From Delphinella strobiligena (taxonomy: Eukaryota > Ascomycota > Dothideomycetes > Dothideales > Dothioraceae), in contig JAADKB010000002.1 in the NCBI GenBank assembly GCA_009982845.1, positions 2,542,001 to 2,606,000 on the forward strand: DNA of 64,000 nt. Direction: 5' to 3'. How positions within the stretch are numbered: position 1 is the first letter of the stretch; each line of letters starts with the position of its first letter. A program made the position numbers and the translations under genes. Shown here in pieces: positions 10,650-22,159 of the stretch. The notes under the pieces are model-generated. The model saw nothing but the letters and a program-made list of their open reading frames with translations, was not told where the DNA came from and ran no database searches.

Positions 10650-12558
10650 ATGGAGGACGCTCTTGAGTGTGCGCACTGGAGGTGCCCTGATCCGCGTGGA
10701 AAGTTACCCTTCTCACCATGGGAAGAAGCACTTGTGGTAAGCTCCATTTTCCATGTCAATCCCTCTTCACTAACGGCTGTAGACCGATATCGAGAACATC
10801 GGAAAGACCATATGGAACACGCGCTTCGGTCCATGGGTGAACCGGGGACCTCTATTCTCCGTTCTGTGTCCAAAGAGGAAAGACGACAGCCCGGCCCCTC
10901 CTCTAAGGCATGCCCTTCGCGCCAAGATCTTCAAGGCAATCCCAAAGCACGAGCCGGCGGTTCTGCGATGGATGTTCGACAAGTTCAGCGACCCGAAATG
11001 GAAGAAGAATCGCTGGTGGTACGCCCCATACGCATTCAACGAACAGGGAGATCCTTTCACGGCATTCTCATACCTGGCAGGGGAGTTCGATCCGGAGATA
11101 AACAAGCTTGCAATCAAAGATTACATGGCTTCGAAGCGGGCAGAGACACACCAAGTAATGCTGGTCAAGAAATTATGCGTTCCGTCAGTGGGCCAGCAGA
11201 AAGAGGGAGTACTGTCAAGAATTAAGCGATCACAGCCAATGATGAGCAGTGATGACGAACGATCATGCTCATCCATATACGACGTGAAAGAAGATTTCAA
11301 CAGCAGCGAGGCAGAATCTACATTCGAGGGCACCACGCCTACTGTGTATACTGTTGGTAAGTTGAATAGCGTCCTTCTATCGCTGTCCGAGTCTTCGCAA
11401 GCGGGTTGTCGTACTGACCGTCGAAGAACTGGAAGAGCGCACGAAAGGAAAAGGCCGTACCGATAGCCCATTTCTGGGCGATAAACATGCAGCACTTTCA
11501 CGGAAGTAAGCATAACAGGACAAGCATGGAATAGAGAGCCTCCTGACACAGCCAGGAAACGTTCACTAAGTCGTTCACACCCGCGGTCCAAATCTGGATC
11601 TTCCACACACGAATCTGTAACGTACAGTCCAGAGGTAGATGCAATGAATTGCGTCGATACAATGCATCTCGACTTTGAGCCTTCGAAGCGCCAGCAACGA
11701 AACACGCTCGAGACAACTGTCATCTCCAGAAACGATGACTTGAAACGGGAGTGGGAGTGGTGGACCAGTTTGGCAGTGTCGGTAATGGGCGAAAGTAAGC
11801 TCCTGAGTGCTCGTGATGATCCGCGCGACGTCGGCTCGGGAAGGTCGCATGAGGCATTCAGTGAGCTGATCATACATCACGTCCAACTATTGTCCACGCT
11901 ATCAAGTAACACGTTCACCCTGTGCCATGCTGCGGGATTGCCAGCCTATCCTAGCAGTCGCGTGACCAGGAAGCGGATGCAATGGTGGCAGAAAGTGGCT
12001 GATGCAGTCGTCAAGAGCGGTGTCACACTCCGAGTAAAGGGTGAAGACGCGGACGTGGAGAGGGGCCAGCACATCTGCCGCTTCGCAAGCGAGATTCACA
12101 GATATGCCAAATCTTTGAGTCTCGATTGACATAGCACGACACCCAAGTCGGCGACACCCAAGTCAGCATCACCAGGAATTCGTCTGGAATGTCCACAGCC
12201 TGCCAGGTACGCTGTTTCTGCTCCAGCCCAACAGGGATCACCAACCAGATTCAGTCGACGCTCAAGTCTCCCTGGACACGGCCAGAAAAGGCCACTGGAA
12301 GAAGCTAGCCCATCTGGCTCTCTGATCAAGCAGAGAGTTCCTCGTGGCTCGCGTGGGCAGACTCAATCTACTCCCGTGGACGAGGACAGCGTCAAGTCAC
12401 ACTCGGATACAGTGAGCACCTTCAACAGATCTCGTGTTGCATCCACTAGGCAAATGAAGCGCAAAGCCTGGCGAGAGCCGCAAGAAGAGGATCAGTGGCA
12501 GTATATGAGACGGCTGGAGCTGCAGAATCATGTCCCCAAAGATCAAAACTCTAGATAG
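10650..12558 (+). CDS. Unrecognised protein, multi-intron, with in-frame TGA
   Basis: Exon 1 (10650-10736) and exon 2 (10783-11356) join to read WEEALV then TDIENIGKTIWN. A 70-base intron (11357-11426, TACTGAC branch) leads to a short exon starting ELEERTKGKGRT. At least one more intron around 11457-11570 is needed to reach the frame that runs through a Ser/Arg stretch (KRSLSRSHPRSKS) to a TGA at 12127-12129. The same frame then stays open for 142 more codons to a TAG at 12556-12558. An intron at 12034-12147 (GTAAAG donor, TTGAC branch, 114 bases) would skip the TGA in frame. Residues around KWKKNRWWYAPYAFNEQGDP look like the most ordered part. No family recognised; the start is the first in-frame ATG and may be too short. 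Confidence 0.45.
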
Positions 12559-13455
12559 AAACAGAAAGCAAGTTTTGGGCCTCGCTTTGCTTCCAGATGC
12601 GTCGAAATGTCTTCTTATACTACTCATGTTGAATTCGGCGTAAAGAGTTCATGTAAGATCTCGAAGACCCTGGCAGATACTTTAATCCCTCGACCAGGAA
12701 CATGCAGCAGACTGTCGTATCGTATCCGCATAACCTGGTGGCCCCAGCAATCACAGGGGCCCCGATCCTCGCAACGACTTCTGGCAGACCCTGTGAATGG
12801 TGGTCCAGGCACATGGTCAATCTTCAACTCTAGGTGAAACAGCTCGATAAAGCAGGCAGCAAACTTATTGTCAATGGCAAGAGTGTGTGACATGTCGTGC
12901 TGGCATGGCGCGCTACACGATTCATTTGTTTGTCAGCCATCGTCCCTTTAATTCATAGCCTCACAATTCTGATTCCACCGTGAGAGCAGCGACATAGTTC
13001 ACTCTGAAATACTTCCCATACGAGGAAATTATTACCTTCGCGCGGGTCTTCGGGCGAAGCAGCTGTGCAGCCGATAAGATAGATGAAATGGTGCAGGGTG
13101 CAGGGTGCAGGTGGGGTAGTGGGTCAGCAATCTGTTAATCGGAGCCGTGCGTCATCCGGGTAAGCCGAGGCCGAGGATTCAAGTCGCGCGTCGCGTCTCA
13201 CATCTCACCTGCGTTCTGCTCACATGCCTTATTTCTCGTTCAACTTGTTTTATCTTAGAAGCGCCCACTAATTTAACAGGACCGTGCTGGCTCTGCATGA
13301 GAGACATCAATTGATTAAAAAGTGATTGCAGCCAGAGGCCGCTCGCTTGTCCGCATCTCCTTTTTCCATCTCGCATTCTGTCTGTGGAAGCAAATCAAGG
13401 TGCTGCATTTGGGAGAAATTTCTTGAATCTGAGCGACTGTGTTCGGTGTTTTGAG
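12559..13455. promoter_or_regulatory. Intergenic region
   Basis: About 0.9 kb with no supported gene. Short ORFs on both strands between 12600 and 12890 lack motifs. A short GGTGCAGGGTGCAG tandem lies near 13090. A pyrimidine-rich 5' leader precedes 13456. Confidence 0.4.
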
Positions 13456-15184
13456 ATGTATATGCCCTCATCTCCTCCTTCACTGCCCGAGGAGGTTTTC
13501 AACGAGCCTCCCAGCTCTCCACCCCTACCCCCTGCTACATTCCCCTCACGCAAAAGACACGCAGACTATGACAGTAGCTTGTCCAGCGACCCCATCTTCA
13601 GCGAGGATGCATCTGAGGAATCGGACCTGAATGAGGTGTTCAAGAAGAAGAAGTACACGAAGGGACCATGGTACAACCAAGCTCCTCTTCACTTGCGACC
13701 AAGCTCGGCGGCGCCTAGCCCCCTCAACAAGGATTCTGTACGTTGAGCCATCCAGCCGATTTCTGGCGCTAATTGTTGTTGTAGGGTGTATGGATGGGAT
13801 CCGACAGCTCTACGGACAGCATTGGCGGCTGCAATAGACGCGTACAGACATTGTCCTTCAAAGAATACTCTGTCAAGCGGGCACCAGCAATCGCACCTCG
13901 GCCAAAGGCTCAGAGCCCTCAGGAAATTGCTGCACAAATGGTGTTCAAGTTTGTCGATGCCTGCCAACAGTCGATTGATCTTTCGTACGTTAGGCTTTAT
14001 ATGCTTCACCGCTATATCCCTTGTCCTGACACTGCGATAGGGAGATGCGGCTCAGGGTTATTCCAAACGAAGTTCTTCGCCCACTGCACCAGCTCATTCG
14101 CCTTCCTGTCGATATGAATGACAGTCAGAAGATCACGCCAGAACAATACGCGCCCCTCACAGCCGAGATTAAGCTGTTCCTCGCCAAGAACGAGCTTGTT
14201 ACGTTACCGCCAGAGCTTTGGAACTTGGGAAACATTACCGTCCTCAGTCTGAGGAACAACGAATTGACTGAGTTGCCACCATCCGTCGCTCGTCTCCGGA
14301 ACCTACGAGAACTGAACATTGCGGGAAACCAGCTCGAGTGGCTACCATGGGAATTACTGCATCTTGTGCTTCCGCGGGACCGTAAGCTGCTCCGCATAAG
14401 TCTTAGCCCAAATCCATTTCTGCAGCCCACAGGGAGAAGTCCTGCACCTATGCTCAGCCGTCTGCGAATCCCAAGTTCTGCAGAAGAGTGTGCCAAAGCA
14501 ATACGCAAGATTCGCGCTCGCTTCCCGCTAGCAACCAAGTCGGATTTTGCCTTTGAAGCACTGTTTCTTCGATTGCTCAAAACGCGACTGCATCAAGCGT
14601 TTTGCAATACGCAAACAGCACAGCCTGAAACACCAGAAGATCCTCGACCCATCTATGTCGCCTCATCAAAAACGACTTTCCTCGACTTTGACGGCTCTGT
14701 CTTGCGATCTCCCATGGCCTCATTCTCCCCGAAATCCGGACCGAATCATACTGCGTGTCTTACCCCTAATCCTCTACCCGCTAGAAACACTTCGTCAGCC
14801 CCATCGCTGTTTGAGCTCAGCGCCCGCACCTGCGCACGCTCTCCTTATATCCATCAGTTGCCTTCGCTTCTGCCGGATGACGTGCCGCCGCCCGTAGTCG
14901 GCGCGCTACGCAAGGTCATGGAGAGCAAAGAGCTCGGTATGCAAACCTGCTCCGTCTGCCGCAAACACTACATCATATCCCGCGCACGCTGGATCGAGTT
15001 CTGGTACGACGGCCACGGATCAGGCGAGCAATTCCTGCCCTTCAACCGTCAAGCCTGTTCATGGAAATGCGTACAACGCCTTCGGCAAGAGCGAGATGAA
15101 GAAATAAACGCCTGCAAGCACTCGGTGGCTCAAGTCGAGGCCTCTGTCTCTTTCGACTCTGATGCCGATATATACGAGTCTTGA
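13456..15184 (+). CDS. Leucine-rich-repeat protein with C-terminal Cys motif
   Basis: Exons 13456-13737, 13785-13984 and 14041-15184 (introns 47 and 56 bases) give 541 residues. The N-terminus is Pro/Ser-rich (MYMPSSPPSLPEE) with a basic patch. LRRs occupy about residues 195-275, with units such as VTLPPELWNLGNITVLSLRN and LTELPPSVARLRNLRELNIA, so probably a short two- to three-repeat unit. Near the C-terminus are CSVCRKHYIISRARW and later CSWKCVQ, a C-x2-C...C-x3-C layout that could bind zinc. The ATG at 13456 is the first in frame after the promoter. It resembles fungal LRR proteins of unknown function; a protein-interaction role is inferred from the LRRs only. Confidence 0.8.
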
Positions 15185-15925
15185 CTCATGTTGATAGAGT
15201 GTTCGAGCATTCTATTACCTATAAATACATTCGGCACTGCAACAGTCAGTGCCTTGACCTCTTTGTTCCAACCTCCCATTTCCCTATCCAGAATTCCTTG
15301 TCAATGTCAACGCTGTAGCCTTCCATCGAAGAGGGTTTTGTAAACACGTGTTTGTATCGTAGTTCCATTATAGCTCCAGCCAGTAGAGTAACTGCCAGTT
15401 CAGTACGTACAGTACAGTAAATGGCAGTACATTACATTGAATGTCAGTACAGCACAGTATCTGTCAGTACACCTCAGACCCCTCAGCAGAACGTCCGTTT
15501 ATCTCGACATCTCGACAAGATGCCCTGCTGGACTGGATGCTAGGGCGACCCTGTCGATCAGCCATTTCGCTATCAATCTTGCCTGGCGAGTTGGAGATTA
15601 AAGTCTTACACTCTTTGGTTGTATGGCCTGGATTTGATGTTGTTACTGACCTGGTGGAATGGACTACTGTATCACGTGCGTGCGTACATCAAGGTTGCGT
15701 GGTTGGGTTTGTGGTGGACCTGGTTGAGATTTCGTTACTGATGAATAAAAAGGGCTGGGCTGGACACAGTCCGGGGCATGTCAGGTGTCTAGCCCACCTG
15801 AGCTCGCTGGGATGTGGTGGTGAGTTGTGTGGCAGGCATGGTTCATCTTATCAAATTCAATCGCTATGTAGTAGCTTACCCTCGCATTATGAGCATGTCT
15901 AAGAAATGAAGAAAACTCCTTCCCT
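15185..15925. other. Intergenic, with CAGTACA-rich stretch
   Basis: Between the 3' ends of two convergent genes. 15395-15475 is built from degenerate CAGTACA/GTCAGTAC units. An ORF from 15441 to 15902 crosses it but has no motif and is probably chance. Confidence 0.4.
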
Positions 15926-17120
15926 TCACAGGACAGCAAAAGCACTGCAATAGCTGACACTGCTATCGCTAATCTTCTTGCACGCACTGCTCCGATCGTA
16001 GCGCACAAACTTGAACCTGCCCTGCCCGCCTAGCGTTTCCATGGCCGCCATGACGATACCGATGGGATGGCGTCCACAGACGGTGTTGCCGGTCTCCTCG
16101 AGCACGCCTAGCCATTCGTCGTGCTTTCCACTCTCACAGGCACCCATGCATTCGAAGTCGACCTGCTTAATGCTCTCGTGGACAGGTGGATCCGTCGGCG
16201 TCTTGTCTGTCTGTCTGAGAGAGATGGCTGAGCCGGGAGAAGGGACATAGTGAGTATATCTGAAGCGTAATCCCCAGTGTGCAAAGTCAGAAGATATGAC
16301 AAAGGCATTCTCTGAGTCTTGAAGATAAGGGGCGAGGAGCTGGCCGAAAGACTTTTCAGTTGAGGCAGATGTGTTACTGACCATGATGGGAACGAGTGTG
16401 GGAAAGGCAGAGGCGTTGGAGAAGTTTCTGAACCGTGTCAGTGACGCTCAGTCATGAGAGCGTTGGCTGCATACTTTGACAAGATCTTGTAAATGTAGGG
16501 CAGATGCATCTCGAGACTGTGTTCATCTTCGTCGGTCTGCTGGGACATCCACTGAAACTTGCCAGTCTCAAAGAGCTGCCGAGTGATGTCTTTGTCAATT
16601 GTGAGATTACCAAGCGGTGTCTCGTATTCAGAACATTGTGACAAGGCGCACTTTGTCAGATAGAAATGGTGCGAGGGACCGAGCAAAAAGACTCGCTTGC
16701 TGAGGATTGTTACATGTCAGCATCAAACACCTTCCAACTTGGCTTCTCAAGAGTGATATGGTATGGGCTTTGGGATAGCCCGAGAAGAAATGATGCTACG
16801 GCTTACGCACGCCTTTGAGACATCCCACGACTTGTAAGCCCAAGCTGCAGCAGGTCCAGAGTATGAGTAGCCGGCATGACTGAAGGAAAACAATCTTAGT
16901 TTAAGAGCTCATCATAGAATTCACAAGCCATGGCTCACGGTGCAATAATCACCCTGGCACCAGGCACAGGCAGGGAATCGACAGTCTCCCCAGATGATTG
17001 CGGTCCGATACATTTGACTGGAGTCGGCACGTTTTCAAGCCAGCCATCGAGTAGAGAAGAAAGCTGTGACTTGGAAGATGAATACCATGAGCCCGCGTGA
17101 CTCGCCTCTCGGATCGACAT
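15926..17120 (-). CDS. MHO1: MEMO1-family protein (Mho1-like)
   Basis: Member of the MEMO family, structurally related to class III extradiol dioxygenases; the human protein binds copper/iron and acts in cell motility signalling, and the yeast one is Mho1. Exons 17120-16939, 16879-16811, 16699-16475 and 16427-15926 (introns 59, 111 and 47 bases) give 325 residues. Conserved blocks are present in order: REASHAGSWY at the N-terminus, PHAGYSYSGPAAAWAY across the first intron, KRVFLLGPSHH, DEDEHSLEMHLPYI, ISSDFAHWG and the late GRHPIGI segment. The His residues in HAG, HH, EHSLEMH and FAHWG form the usual metal-site set. All splices keep the family alignment. It is divergent from the gene at 17408. 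Confidence 0.93.
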
Positions 17121-17280
17121 TGTGATTTCGTCGTTGAGAGGTAAGGTAGCTTGGTTGTGATAGAGGAGCTGTGGTTGTGTTCCAACGTAAAGTGAAGCTC
17201 GAAGCCCAATTCGGCAGTCGGGGTGATGATGTCAGTCTTGGCTGTATGGGAAACGCGGAAACACGCTACGACGCGTGAAT

Positions 17281-17282
17281 TG

Positions 17283-17313
<31 letters not shown>
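17281..17313. repeat. (AATC)n microsatellite in divergent promoter
   Basis: About eight copies of a tetranucleotide TCAA/AATC unit in the 287-base gap between the MEMO gene (-) and the 17408 gene (+). Confidence 0.9.
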
Positions 17314-17315
<2 letters not shown>

Positions 17316-17407
17316 CACTGGTCGACATCAGACACGACATATCCATAACCAGCATCTGCTAATAGCACGAATATCTTTTCAAATCAACCTCCACCCTTCA
17401 TCACATC

Positions 17408-18094
17408 ATGGCCGTCGCATTAAAACGAAAGCGGTCGAATGTCGCCTTCTCCTCTCCAGCCGATAGCATGACAAGTTCATTCTCACAATGGAACGACAAC
17501 TCAACTCGCCTACCACTTTTCTTCCCGCAAAGTAAACCACACGATCCCTCGCGATCCGAACCATATCGAGACTGGAAACTGCAAGTCGAAACGGAATCGC
17601 CACATCTGAACAGCCGCACTAGGAAAAGATATCGCGACAACCGACCAGATGAGGAGCAGGTGCACGGTATGTGTCTACCACACGCCATCCACGACCAGTA
17701 TCTGACATCCTGAGCCATAGCATCGACAATGACCAAATTATTCGACGCGCAAAGAGAACATCCAGATGCCGCGCCCATTCTATCCCAATCGATACCGGTA
17801 CGCCAGCAGCAGGTGTCTCAAAAATCCACATTGCATTCTTTTTGGCAATTGCCGAAGCATTCTACCGTCATGACTCCCCATGCAGAATCTATGCATGTGC
17901 TGCCGGGTCGAAGCCATTCCTTGGGGCTTGTCTGTGATGATTGTGACAGGACTTTGATATCACCAGACGCCATGGACATTGACGAGGCAATGTTCGAGGA
18001 AGAGACGGCATGTAGAGCCTGCGGAAAGCACGTGTGTGATACTTGTGCCGTTGCAGGGAACCAGAGAAAATGTCTCGAGTGCGCTACGTATTGA
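17408..18094 (+). CDS. Small protein with C-terminal Cys4-type zinc motifs
   Basis: Exons 17408-17666 and 17721-18094 (intron 54 bases) give 210 residues. The N-terminal half is basic and Ser-rich with a nuclear-signal-like ALKRKRS at the start. The C-terminus has four CxxC pairs: CDDC, then CRAC, CDTC and CLEC, spaced like one or two treble-clef or RING-like zinc sites. The splice restores the frame from DEEQVHA to STMTKLFDAQ. It is common to see such short fungal proteins without assigned function; no named family recognised. Nuclear location is inferred from the basic start. Confidence 0.75.
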
Positions 18095-18998
18095 ATGCGG
18101 ACGCTGCAGACGCATTTAGTCTTACGAAATCATGACTTAGCGTGGCGTTCTGGAGTACATTGATCCGCACAATACCAATTGGAGGATTGACATTGGCTAT
18201 TGACCCTGGCTGAGACAAGCCAGAAATTCTCCCAGGCGCAAGGCACAAAGCGGACCGAATGGATTTCATGACATGATGTTCTTCTGAAGCTCGAATCCCA
18301 AGCCTGTGGCAGATATAAGGAAATCGGGCTAGTGCGAAACCCAGATGCAATGGCCTGAACCTCTCAGCGACGGAACAGAGCCACCAAACGAGGTCCCATC
18401 GCGAGAACACTTGCACGGGAGATGAATACGGGAATTCCTTGCTGCTCCTCATAGGTATCTACCTTACCTGACTCAGCCGTCGAATGTGGCGGGAGGTACT
18501 CGCGAGTACCGCGTCCATTCGCAAGCACGGAGCAGTATCCTTTATTGTCACGCTCCGCGGATTATGGAGTGGAGGAAGGAGATTTGCTCTGTTGTTTCTG
18601 CTTTTACGAGTAGAGGTGACCTGCTGGGGTTGAGCAGGACGTGGAGGGATCGGAAGACGGCATTTGAAAGACAAAACTCAGTAAAAATGTCCCCGAATAC
18701 ATAGAGGAAGCCGCTCACGTGTTGAAGCACAAGTGCAAAATAAAGAGCTCAAATTCGATAATGGAGAGACAAGTTTGATCTCATTGCACGCCTGTGATAT
18801 CCATTACACCTTTCACCCTCGCACGAAACGCGACAATGAAGCGACGAAACCCGAACTTTAAAGCCATAATGATATCAAGTATTCCACGTCATCACCAAAA
18901 CATTCCGCTCCAAACACTTTTCCTCTTCGCCACGCCCCCGGGACTATTCAAGCTCTTTTCTCGTGCTCGTACAGGACAGACATTACAGGAGTCATATA
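18095..18998. other. Intergenic region
   Basis: Lies between two genes that converge here. A 122-codon minus-strand frame (18084-18452) is open but without motifs or splice support. Nothing else seen. Confidence 0.4.
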
Positions 18999-19708
18999 TC
19001 AAGCGGTAGGGACAGCCGTGACGGCAACATCTCTTTTGGCAGCAGAATCATCGGAATCAGTAGCCGTGGCGCCATCTGTAGCAGCGGCAGCACCCGCGCA
19101 TGCCGGAGGCGTAAAAGAAACGATCTGCCCGTCACAGGTATTCTCATCGTAGCATCTGGAGTATAGAATTAGTGCCGGCTTCGGAAGAGGAAACACAGTT
19201 GGCCGCAATCTGACATGTGAAAAAGGGCAGGGGTTGGAAGAAGACACGGTACATACCCGCCATATCTCACGTAACAAGAGTTGATGTAATCAACGCAGAC
19301 AGATTTCGGGATGCAGACGTCCGTATCATTTGTCGCAGTGGTTGTGAGATTCGTCATGCTGAGTTCAACGAGAGGTGCCTCTGTGATGGTGGGATCGACA
19401 AATCTGAGTACCTTGCTCGTTGTGAGTGTTGTAGGTACCGCAGACGCAAGAGTGGTAGAAGTGCATTTTGGAGAAGGAAAGGCGATGTCGAAATCGTTAT
19501 CGCAGGCGTCATAGCAGCTGTAGAAGAACATCAGCCATCATCATGCACTATAGAGACCGCAATGGTCGATGGCGGCTACTCACCCTCCATAAGAGTTGCC
19601 GCAAGCATCGAAAGCCTTTCTGCATGTCAGATTTGGACATGCTTGCGAGTCCCTGTGGAGCACGGCCGCAAAGGCACCTGAGATGAAGAGAGATGCTGTG
19701 ATGCACAT
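18999..19708 (-). CDS. Secreted Cys-rich protein with repeated YGG-CYD module
   Basis: Exons 19708-19584, 19517-19257 and 19155-18999 (introns 66 and 101 bases) give 180 residues. The start MCITASLFISGAFAAVLHRD looks like a signal peptide; an upstream in-frame ATG at 19804 would bury it, so I chose 19708. The mature part has paired Cys motifs: CRKAFDACGNSYGG joined to CYDACDND, and CVDYINSCYVRYGG joined to CYDENTCD. Both introns interrupt the same Gly codon of the YGG-C motif in phase 2, so the middle exon is a symmetrical module. Thr/Ser-rich linkers with NxT sites suggest glycosylation; the tail has a KR dibasic site. It could be a small secreted effector or wall protein; function unknown. 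Confidence 0.75.
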
Positions 19709-22159
19709 TGCTGCTATGAATCGATGTTGGAGTTTCGGAAGGGAAGATGCAATAGATCGAGTCTGAGTATGGGCCACCAAAAGATGGTTGCGGGACTTGG
19801 TCATTCTTATGCGTTGCTCGTACCGATAGCACGGACATGTTGCCAAGACGCATCATCGATGATGCAGTGCTTGAGGAATGCCTCAAGAACAATCAAGAAT
19901 GCTTTCGGCAAGCCACCGTTTCGGGAGAGATCCATCAGAGATCACCAGCATGTGCGGAAGCAAAATGGAGTCTGAAAGAGCGACAGTGGCGAAAGTGTAG
20001 GGCGGTATGCTCATGGAAATTGTGAAAGCGATGAAGGTAGCATGGCATTCCACAGTACAGGGTAAGCCGTGTAGCAGAGCAGACGTGGTGACGTTGTCAA
20101 GAACTCAATGGGGTCATTGTCATTTGGTTCGAAAGGGTAATCAATACAAATAAATGCCAGAACCAGGGCAAGGTGTGGCACGGAAGGTTAATGGCGCAGG
20201 TAGCGCAGAGAGCGATCTGCAAGCCACATTCAAGGCGCCACATTCAAGGCTGCCAAATGCACTGTGAATCTGCCCCTTGCTCTCTGTGATAGGCGATCTC
20301 GCTCCTGCTGAATCTCCGAGCAGCCACACTTGCCATCATGCATTGGACGATCAGGAAACTCAACGAGCCCTAGTGTGGCTGCCGGGCACAGATGCTAGCA
20401 GTGTGCGAGATGAGAGATAGGAATGGCGCAGGCAAGGAGGATAGGCTCACAGACACCTCGATGGGGCGAGATTCTGGTTGCGATCCGAAAGGGTGTCGGC
20501 GGGACAGTGAGTTGGCAGCCCCAATGACATTGTATTGTAGTCGCCACTTTTGAGGCCTTGCGTGGAACATACTGCGGACGTAAGCCAAATGGGAATGTGC
20601 CATAGGAGGATGTTTCCCTCCCTGTCGGTACGCTGACCCCGATTGATGGTCGCTGGGGTGCAGCGATGGAAAGGAGTATGGGCTTCGTTTCGAAGGCCAT
20701 CAAAGTTTTCAGCAACCACCATTCCAGTAGTTCAATGGACCTTCAGATCGCTTGGAGAGTCCAAAGCGAAGCAGAAGAGCGGGCCTAAACCGACCGTTCG
20801 TGCATATTCAGCTCGTCCTCGACACCAAAGGCATGCGAAGACAATGCATGAAATTGGTTCTTCCGTGTACGTAGGAGAAAGAGCAGCATGACAGGCGAAG
20901 TGCTTTACCTCTTCTGACACTCTTCACTGAGTACATGGTTGTCTCTGCTTGAGGCGAAGTAAACGGGTCAGGCCCGACTTCGATGTGGACGGCGAGCACT
21001 TCTCATAACCTGTGTCACCGGCTCCTGATGCTCCAAGTCGTGACATGATCTCTTCCCTTTGCGTATATGGCTTCATTCTCCACATATCCTGCTCTTCGTG
21101 ACGGGCCGTGAATCTCGGAACGGTGTAGCCGAAACCCAGAGAACTTCGAAAGTTGCTAGTCAGCCGATAGCAAGACGACCTACCAAGGAATACTCTGGTG
21201 GCTGAGCGGCCCTGTACGTGGTGGAGGTAAAAACTTATACGATATTGCGATATTTCGCTGTGATGCTGAGAACATTCAGAGGAAGAATGTCTCATGGGAG
21301 TGAGCTTCAGAACGATCATATCGCATGGAGCTGAACCGCATCTGCTTGTGGGTCTGACGTGCCGCAAGGAAAGTATACCTAAACTTATATGAAATCAGCT
21401 GATCGTATTACGATAGTAGAATTGAACGCGTATTGAACGACAGATTTATGTTATCTCTCGCCGGGGGTTTAACTTGTTGATGTTAGTGAAGCAGTTCTAA
21501 GAGATCAGCATGGCTGATTAGGGCAGATTTCACTTACGAGAAAAGCCAGCCATTAGACCAAGGTACTTGACAATGTTTGCTGTCCACAAGATTGTGCATG
21601 TCGCAAAGTGGCAATCGCGAAGATACCTTATTGTTTCCACAGACAAGCTTGGAATTCAGGGATAACGAGACCGCTTGGCGCCGCAGCCCGCCTGCAAGCG
21701 ACCTGTCTCCGCAACGGCAAATCTAGCGAGAATTCCAAGCCGTGATGAGAACTACGTCGATTTGACAAAGTTCTAGGAGGTTTACAAGTCTTGTTCATTT
21801 ATGGTCACCTGATGGGGAGAGAGAACAATTCTTGTGGCTGCATAGCACACAGCGGATTGGGGATTTCTCTACAATATAGCCCGATTTTGCACAGTCGGCT
21901 ATGGCTTATTGATCGCAACGAGCGGTTCAGATTAGTGTCAAATTATTGTGACTCTATACACACATGACTAAGCACATATTTCACATGATAGATAGTTGAA
22001 TATAGGGATGCGTTGTACGCAACTTTTTGGATTTTCATTTCCAAATAACTTACCAAAGGCATCGCAAGCAACCACGCCAATGGTCGCACTAAAACAGCAA
22101 AAGCTCACCTTCCCAAGGTCCTTATTCAATGTGACTAGCACATAAATAGAATCTCAAAC
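19709..22159. other. Long gene-poor stretch
   Basis: About 2.45 kb with no gene I can support. A 147-codon minus-strand frame at 20924-21367 contains a protein-like run (GFGYTVPRFTARHEEQDMW) but no family match by eye and no clear splice partners. A CCACATTCAAGG duplication lies at about 20225-20250. Decayed coding sequence is possible. Confidence 0.4.

Noticed and set aside
12127..12132. Peroxisomal-type TGA readthrough signal
   Set aside because: The known fungal readthrough context is TGA followed by CTA; here it is TGA-CAT, and at 45118 TGA-GTT.
15441..15902. 153-codon plus-strand frame
   Set aside because: Runs through CAGTACA repeats, has no motif, and overlaps the 3' side of the MEMO gene.
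376..16000. A secondary-metabolite cluster around CYP51
   Set aside because: Neighbours are housekeeping genes (kinase, ATG10, snRNP, ARPC1) with no synthase, tailoring enzyme or transporter.
20924..21367. 147-codon minus-strand frame in the gene-poor stretch
   Set aside because: A partly protein-like run but no family, no splice partners and no good start context; mentioned in the region note only.
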